Shown piece after piece: positions 59,995 through 64,000 of a stretch of 64,000 bases of DNA. The DNA lies in the NCBI RefSeq assembly GCF_040545875.1, contig NZ_JBEPMR010000018.1; one strand, given 5' to 3'. Both the position numbers and the translations under genes were made by a program. The DNA comes from Faecalicatena_A orotica. Its GTDB lineage: Bacteria > Bacillota > Clostridia > Lachnospirales > Lachnospiraceae. The notes under the pieces were generated by a model, which made no database searches, was not told the DNA's origin, and worked only from the letters and a program-made list of their open reading frames with translations. Position 1 is the first letter of the stretch, and every line of letters begins with the position of its first letter.

Positions 59995-60797
59995 TTTCGG
60001 CATACCGATAATCTTATCGAATTCCATCCAAGGGATTGTTGTGATAATCACATCTGCCTGATATGTAGTACCATCCTTAGCAATAACAGTCTTAGTTGTA
60101 AAGTCGATACCCTTAATAGCCTTATTGTATTCAATATCGCCTTTAATCGCATCCGCCATACGCCGCCACAATTCGCCATATCCATACTTTTTAGGGTAAT
60201 AAAACTGGGCATGTCCCGGTTGTTTGCCGTATGCCTTCCTAGTAAGGCAGCTGAGCAATGTTTCCTCAAAGCTAACATTCGGTAGCTTCTCCAACCAGTA
60301 AGTACCTAGCTGATTAAGTATCTAGCTGAACAACTTCTGGTTGTAAGGAATCATATAGTCCTTAGCTATCTTGGTTCCCAGTTTCCAATAGATCCAATTC
60401 ACAAATTCCTGTGGCATTTTTGTTCCAAGGTTGCAACCTGCCACAGCAATGGACTTTAGGTACGCCACCTGATTTTCCAACCGCATCTGCCAAATATTAG
60501 CCTTGATGGGGTGGTTCACTGTATTCCCATTTACTTCGATACGGCTGTCACGAGAATACAAGTTCCATTCATCTTCCGGCATAAACTAAAAAGAAATTCA
60601 TTTACATGTGGACGACAGATATCAAGAAAATGTCCGCCACCAATGTCAAACGGAGCTCCATCTACTGTAATAGACCGACAAAGACCTCCTGCTTCTGCTT
60701 CACGTTCCAAGACAAGGAAATCATGTATTCCTCCCTGCTTTATTTTATTAGCGAAAGCCAACCCTGCCGGACCGGCACCTAAAATTAAGTATTTCAT
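59995..60797 (-). pseudogene. broken FAD-dependent amine oxidase / mutase-like gene
   Basis: Reads right to left. The start at 60797 encodes KYLILGAGPAGLAFANKI (FAD-binding GxGxxG) and EAGGLCRS. A frameshift near 60590 follows, then a segment to an in-frame TAG at 60322-60324, then FYYPKKYGYGELWRRMADAI and VIITTIPWMEFDKIIG, cut off by the IS66 end at 59994. The family is the NAD(P)/FAD amine oxidase-like proteins (UDP-galactopyranose mutase or protoporphyrinogen-oxidase-like) often found in polysaccharide clusters. The last third is missing and was not found left of the IS. Confidence 0.8.
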
Positions 60798-60935
60798 ACT
60801 ATACGTCTCCTTATATCATGTATTGCAAAAATGCCTCAACTTTTTCTTCATTAGCGATAACATTTTTCTTGTTAATGGTTCCTTGGATAATAGAAGACAC
60901 TGTTATTGAGCATGCTTGTCGATATTACTAAAGTC

Positions 60936-61514
60936 TTACTGTTCCAAAATTTTTATTACTTTAGCAGGATTCCCAACGATCATCGAATTCGCTGGAAACT
61001 TTCCGGATACAACAGCTCCGGCTCCGACTACACAGCCATCCTCAAGTTCTGTTCCTTTGAGGATAATCGAGTTACAACCGATAAAGCAATTCTTGCCGAT
61101 CTTAATCTCTCTTACGGGTACTAAGTCAGATTCTCCACCGTGTGTATCTTGAAGGAGTTGTAATCTTGTCTCAACCTGAATTGGATGGAAATCATTGTCT
61201 AAAATCTTGCAGTTTCCACCTATGGCTGTATTATCTCCAATAGAGATTCCCTTCCGTGCATAGATTGTTGCTCCTGAAATACCGACATTATTTCCTATAT
61301 GAATATATGCTTCTGGATGTCGCGTAACGATGATGGAACGGCTGTAAAGACCAACTAAGTTCGATAAGAAAGAGGACTTGACCGTTACATTGTCTCCGAT
61401 TGTTAAAGATGATCCTTTCTTAGCATAGATAAAAGGACACCCTTTTAATAAGAGTTTGGAACCATAAGATATATGTAAAGCTTTTAGGATTATCTTATAA
61501 AAGTTACTGTTCAA
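60936..61514 (-). CDS. WcaF-like sugar O-acetyltransferase
   Basis: A 192-residue left-handed beta-helix acetyltransferase. Hexapeptide repeats run through the protein (LTIGDNVTVKSSF, IHIGNNVGISGATIYARKGISIGDNTAIGG, quoted in parts, IKIGKNCFIGCNSIILKG), ending MIVGNPAKVIKIL. Asp-x-His (DNDFHP) is the active-site region. The start codon is TTG at 61514 with GGAG upstream. Part of the second, leftward polysaccharide cluster. Confidence 0.88.
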   Translation of the reverse strand: MNSNFYKIILKALHISYGSKLLLKGCPFIYAKKGSSLTIGDNVTVKSSFLSNLVGLYSRSIIVTRHPEAYIHIGNNVGISGATIYARKGISIGDNTAIGGNCKILDNDFHPIQVETRLQLLQDTHGGESDLVPVREIKIGKNCFIGCNSIILKGTELEDGCVVGAGAVVSGKFPANSMIVGNPAKVIKILEQ

Positions 61515-61636
61515 TGCTATTCACTCCGATCTGTGTAAATCACGAATAATAATTACTTCAAATACTAAATAACTTGTTTCTTTAAATAATTAACGTAGTC
61601 TTTGTATATTGGGGGGAGTATTTTTTACATTAGCAG

Positions 61637-63115
61637 TTATTTTTTTAAATAAGCCAATATTTTATGTCTCAAAATTTGGCATATAATCTCTTCTCTCAAA
61701 AAAATATTCACGGTGTAAAAAGTGCCAAAAAACGTTAAAGTAGAAAGAACTAGTCTAAAGAAAATATTAATTGACATCAGCAACGGCGATATCAGATAGA
61801 ACGCAATAACAGAAAGTACTAAAGGTAAAATATATTTAAAATAATTAATTGCTTTTAGCAAGTGCAGAGCGATATCTTTCCGCCCAGTACCCATATAGTA
61901 TACATTCCATAGCTCTGAAGCCAACGTTGCTACTGCCGCTCCTGTTGCCCCATAACGAAATATCAGCAACATGTTTAGTATTATATTTATTATTAATCCA
62001 ATAAACACACTGATTGTAAATCTTTTTTCCATTCCCAACGGGATCAGCACTTGATTCCCAAACACATTAGTGAGTATCAATGGAACAATACAAATGCATA
62101 ACACTCTCAATGTTGGAACTGCATCAACGAAATCCTTACCACAAATAAATACTATAATATCTTTAGCGTTAATCGCTACAAACGTTAATAAAGGAAGGGC
62201 AAGTACCATAGATACTTTGATTGATTTTTCCAGTAAACGTTTTGCCCTATTCATATCATTTTTTGCATATGAATCAACCATTCTTGAAATCATAACTGCT
62301 GTAACAGATGTAGACAACGCCAATATAATATTTTTGATTTTTAATGCTGCATTATATACCCCCACCTCATCTTCAGTAGAAAAACTTCCCAGCATACTAA
62401 TGTCAAAATTGTTATAAATGGTTAAAATTATTGTCGATGCAAATAGAATTAGTATTGGAGTTAAATGCTTTTTAAGAGATAGTTTTCTTGTTATTTTAAA
62501 ATCAACATACTTTCTGACATGATATAAGTTAAAAATATACGAAGCTGAAGTAGCAAAAACTGTCAATATTCCATATGCAATATAATCGTTTTTATCCCTC
62601 ACAAATATAAATGTTAAGACAACAGTTATTCCTCTCATCACCAATGATCTAAGGGTTATATACCTGTACTCTTCAAGTGCTTTATATAACCATTCAACAC
62701 CAATGGTTGTTAAAAGGATTATCATGCACATTGATATAAACATATTTTTGTATTGTAAAAATTTAGGCGTATAAATCACTGCCAAAAACAAACCAACATA
62801 TGCAATAATTGTAGATACTAAATTTATGCATAATAATTCCTGATATAATTGGCTTAGCTTTTCTCTATCGTCCCGGACTTTTACACATTCTCGTAACCCA
62901 TATGCCGGAATTCCCAACATAGAAAAATACAAAAAATAATTAATGATTGAGTTTACATAGGCAACCCTTCCTGTTCCTATTGCAGATAAAACACGGGAAA
63001 CATATGGAAACGTTAATAAAGGAAATAAAAAATTGGACACAGTCAACAATGTATTGTAAATCATATTTTGTCCAATGGATTTTTGTTCAACAGCTTTCTT
63101 ATTTTTTATATTCAT
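61637..63115 (-). CDS. second Wzx-type flippase (MOP superfamily)
   Basis: A 492-residue transporter with 12-14 helices, with LTVSNFLFPLLTFPYVSRVLSAIGTGRVAYVNSI (quoted by core FPYVSRVL) at the N-terminus and the GIPAYGLRECVKVRDD loop typical of RfbX-like flippases. Start 63115 overlaps the upstream polymerase stop (ATGA), with GAGGGGCGAG as ribosome site. It is unlike the flippase at 50625, so two separate polymer systems are present. Confidence 0.9.
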   Translation of the reverse strand: MNIKNKKAVEQKSIGQNMIYNTLLTVSNFLFPLLTFPYVSRVLSAIGTGRVAYVNSIINYFLYFSMLGIPAYGLRECVKVRDDREKLSQLYQELLCINLVSTIIAYVGLFLAVIYTPKFLQYKNMFISMCMIILLTTIGVEWLYKALEEYRYITLRSLVMRGITVVLTFIFVRDKNDYIAYGILTVFATSASYIFNLYHVRKYVDFKITRKLSLKKHLTPILILFASTIILTIYNNFDISMLGSFSTEDEVGVYNAALKIKNIILALSTSVTAVMISRMVDSYAKNDMNRAKRLLEKSIKVSMVLALPLLTFVAINAKDIIVFICGKDFVDAVPTLRVLCICIVPLILTNVFGNQVLIPLGMEKRFTISVFIGLIINIILNMLLIFRYGATGAAVATLASELWNVYYMGTGRKDIALHLLKAINYFKYILPLVLSVIAFYLISPLLMSINIFFRLVLSTLTFFGTFYTVNIFLREEIICQILRHKILAYLKK

Positions 63116-64000
63116 ATCAATTCTCGCCCCTCATTCCAACCATATTGTGCCATCAGCAATACCATGGACAAATTAAATAAGCCAAATAATAGAAACCAAT
63201 AATTTTCAGAGTAAGAATTAATCAATATAAAAATTGCATAGCCATAAAAAAAACTATGATGACTAACATTTATATTATTTTTTGCCTTTCTTATAAGTAA
63301 AACGATCAACCAAATCCACAATACAGCTATTAATATACCCAGTTCAAATAATAAACTCCATATGCCATGATCCCCAATATAATAGTGATTAAATATATTA
63401 TTATTTGCAAAGGATATACCCTCCTGATTTGTTATTAAACCCATTCCAAAATAATGATGTTCTATAAAGATATTGTTAAGAGTCCATCTTATAAATGCAG
63501 ATCTCCCGGTCAAGCTTCCTGACTCATCTGCAACAAAGATACTTCTCATAGTATCTTGATATAAATTAGTTCCTGCTAATATATACCATGCAAGAATTAA
63601 AATTGGAATTAGTGCAAACTTACGTCTTGTTTTTCCTTTCGAAATAATGAAAACAATAACACCTGCCGCTAAAACGGATATTGTCGACATTCTGTATTGA
63701 TTAATCATCACGATTTCAAATATAATTGCTACCATATAGATGATATTGATAACGTTTTTTTTCCCCGCGATTACATTGTTCAAGCACAGGAAAAACATTA
63801 TAACAATTAACCCTATATCAAAGTAAAATCTACTACTACCATACCGATTTCCTACTAACGCATGTGTAAATATGATATTGTCTTTAAGGATAAATTGAAT
63901 ATAATAAACTATTAACTGAAAGCTTGCTATCTTCCTAATAATATCTTCTAAATCTTCTGTAACTAGTCTGCCGGCTTTAAAAAGCTTATTTAATGCAAAA
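63112..64000 (-). CDS. second Wzy-type polymerase (O-antigen ligase-like), 5' end beyond the window
   Basis: The frame is open without stop from 63112 to the right edge of the window, so at least 295 residues are present and the start lies outside. About seven hydrophobic helices are seen, with the polar loop FVADESGSLTGRSAFIRWTLNNIF, quoted by core GSLTGRSAFIRW, and YYIGDHGIWSLLFELGI, the pattern of O-antigen ligase/polymerase proteins. It overlaps the flippase start by four bases, as in the first cluster where wzy and wzx also touch. Confidence 0.8.
   Translation of the reverse strand, partial: FALNKLFKAGRLVTEDLEDIIRKIASFQLIVYYIQFILKDNIIFTHALVGNRYGSSRFYFDIGLIVIMFFLCLNNVIAGKKNVINIIYMVAIIFEIVMINQYRMSTISVLAAGVIVFIISKGKTRRKFALIPILILAWYILAGTNLYQDTMRSIFVADESGSLTGRSAFIRWTLNNIFIEHHYFGMGLITNQEGISFANNNIFNHYYIGDHGIWSLLFELGILIAVLWIWLIVLLIRKAKNNINVSHHSFFYGYAIFILINSYSENYWFLLFGLFNLSMVLLMAQYGWNEGRELI

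Noticed and set aside
57274..60002. 8-bp target-site duplication for the IS66 element
   Set aside because: The bases flanking the inverted repeats differ on the two sides.
60511..61152. Plus-strand frames of 72-132 residues near 60.5-61.1 kb
   Set aside because: They are opposite the oxidoreductase pseudogene and the beta-helix acetyltransferase, whose repeats are clear on the minus strand.

Overview
The window looks like chromosomal DNA of an anaerobic Firmicute of the Lachnospiraceae type (Blautia-like is my best guess, not proven). The basis is moderate GC, strong AGGAGG-type ribosome binding sites, consensus sigma-A promoters, LytTR/GHKL regulatory pairs, domain-swapped GH3 glucosidases, a class B sortase and a Gram-positive Wzz/CpsB/CpsD capsule locus. 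No tRNA, rRNA or replication origin was seen.

0.2-10.9 kb is a complete type III CRISPR-Cas interference module. It contains Cas6, a PD-(D/E)XK-like (DUF6602-type) protein, an HD-less Cas10 with a DGDD cyclase motif, and four backbone genes whose layout matches the rare III-D2 (III-Dv) architecture: a Cas7-Csx10(Cas5)-helical fusion, a double Cas7, Csx19, and a long Cas7 with insertion (TIGR03986-like). A six-repeat, five-spacer array follows. There is no cas1/cas2 and no CARF effector. The 32-nt repeat resembles type I-C repeats. The array runs into a decayed sigma-54-type AAA+ regulator.

11.7-32 kb is a mosaic. It holds an XRE regulator, a Fic protein with a built-in VbhA-like antitoxin domain, an AbiEi/AbiEii toxin-antitoxin operon with a readable promoter/operator, a cyclophilin lipoprotein, and a BlaI/BlaR1-like pair with tandem operators. 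Interleaved are two paralogous regulator-plus-glycosidase cassettes: LytTR regulator, GHKL kinase and membrane-anchored GH3 (13.3-18.5 kb); then GH3, small membrane protein, GH2, GtrA, LytTR regulator and kinase (23.4-32.0 kb).

32-37.5 kb carries a MutS2-like ATPase lacking the Smr nuclease domain, preceded by a consensus promoter, a 12-codon leader peptide and two terminators, which together look like a transcription attenuator. A GNAT acetyltransferase, an ABC-2 type exporter pair and a MerR/GyrI-like regulator follow.

37.7-57.0 kb is a capsule/exopolysaccharide locus: Wzz, sortase B, LCP ligase and a sortase substrate, then CpsB, CpsD, an initiating sugar-phosphate transferase, six glycosyltransferases, Wzy, Wzx, an acetyltransferase, a pyruvyl transferase and a LamG-like protein. 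From about 44.5 kb the DNA is visibly more AT-rich. An IS66-family element with a broken transposase (57.3-60.0 kb) separates this locus from a second, oppositely oriented polysaccharide cluster (60-64 kb: broken FAD amine oxidase/mutase, acetyltransferase, second Wzx, second Wzy running off the window).
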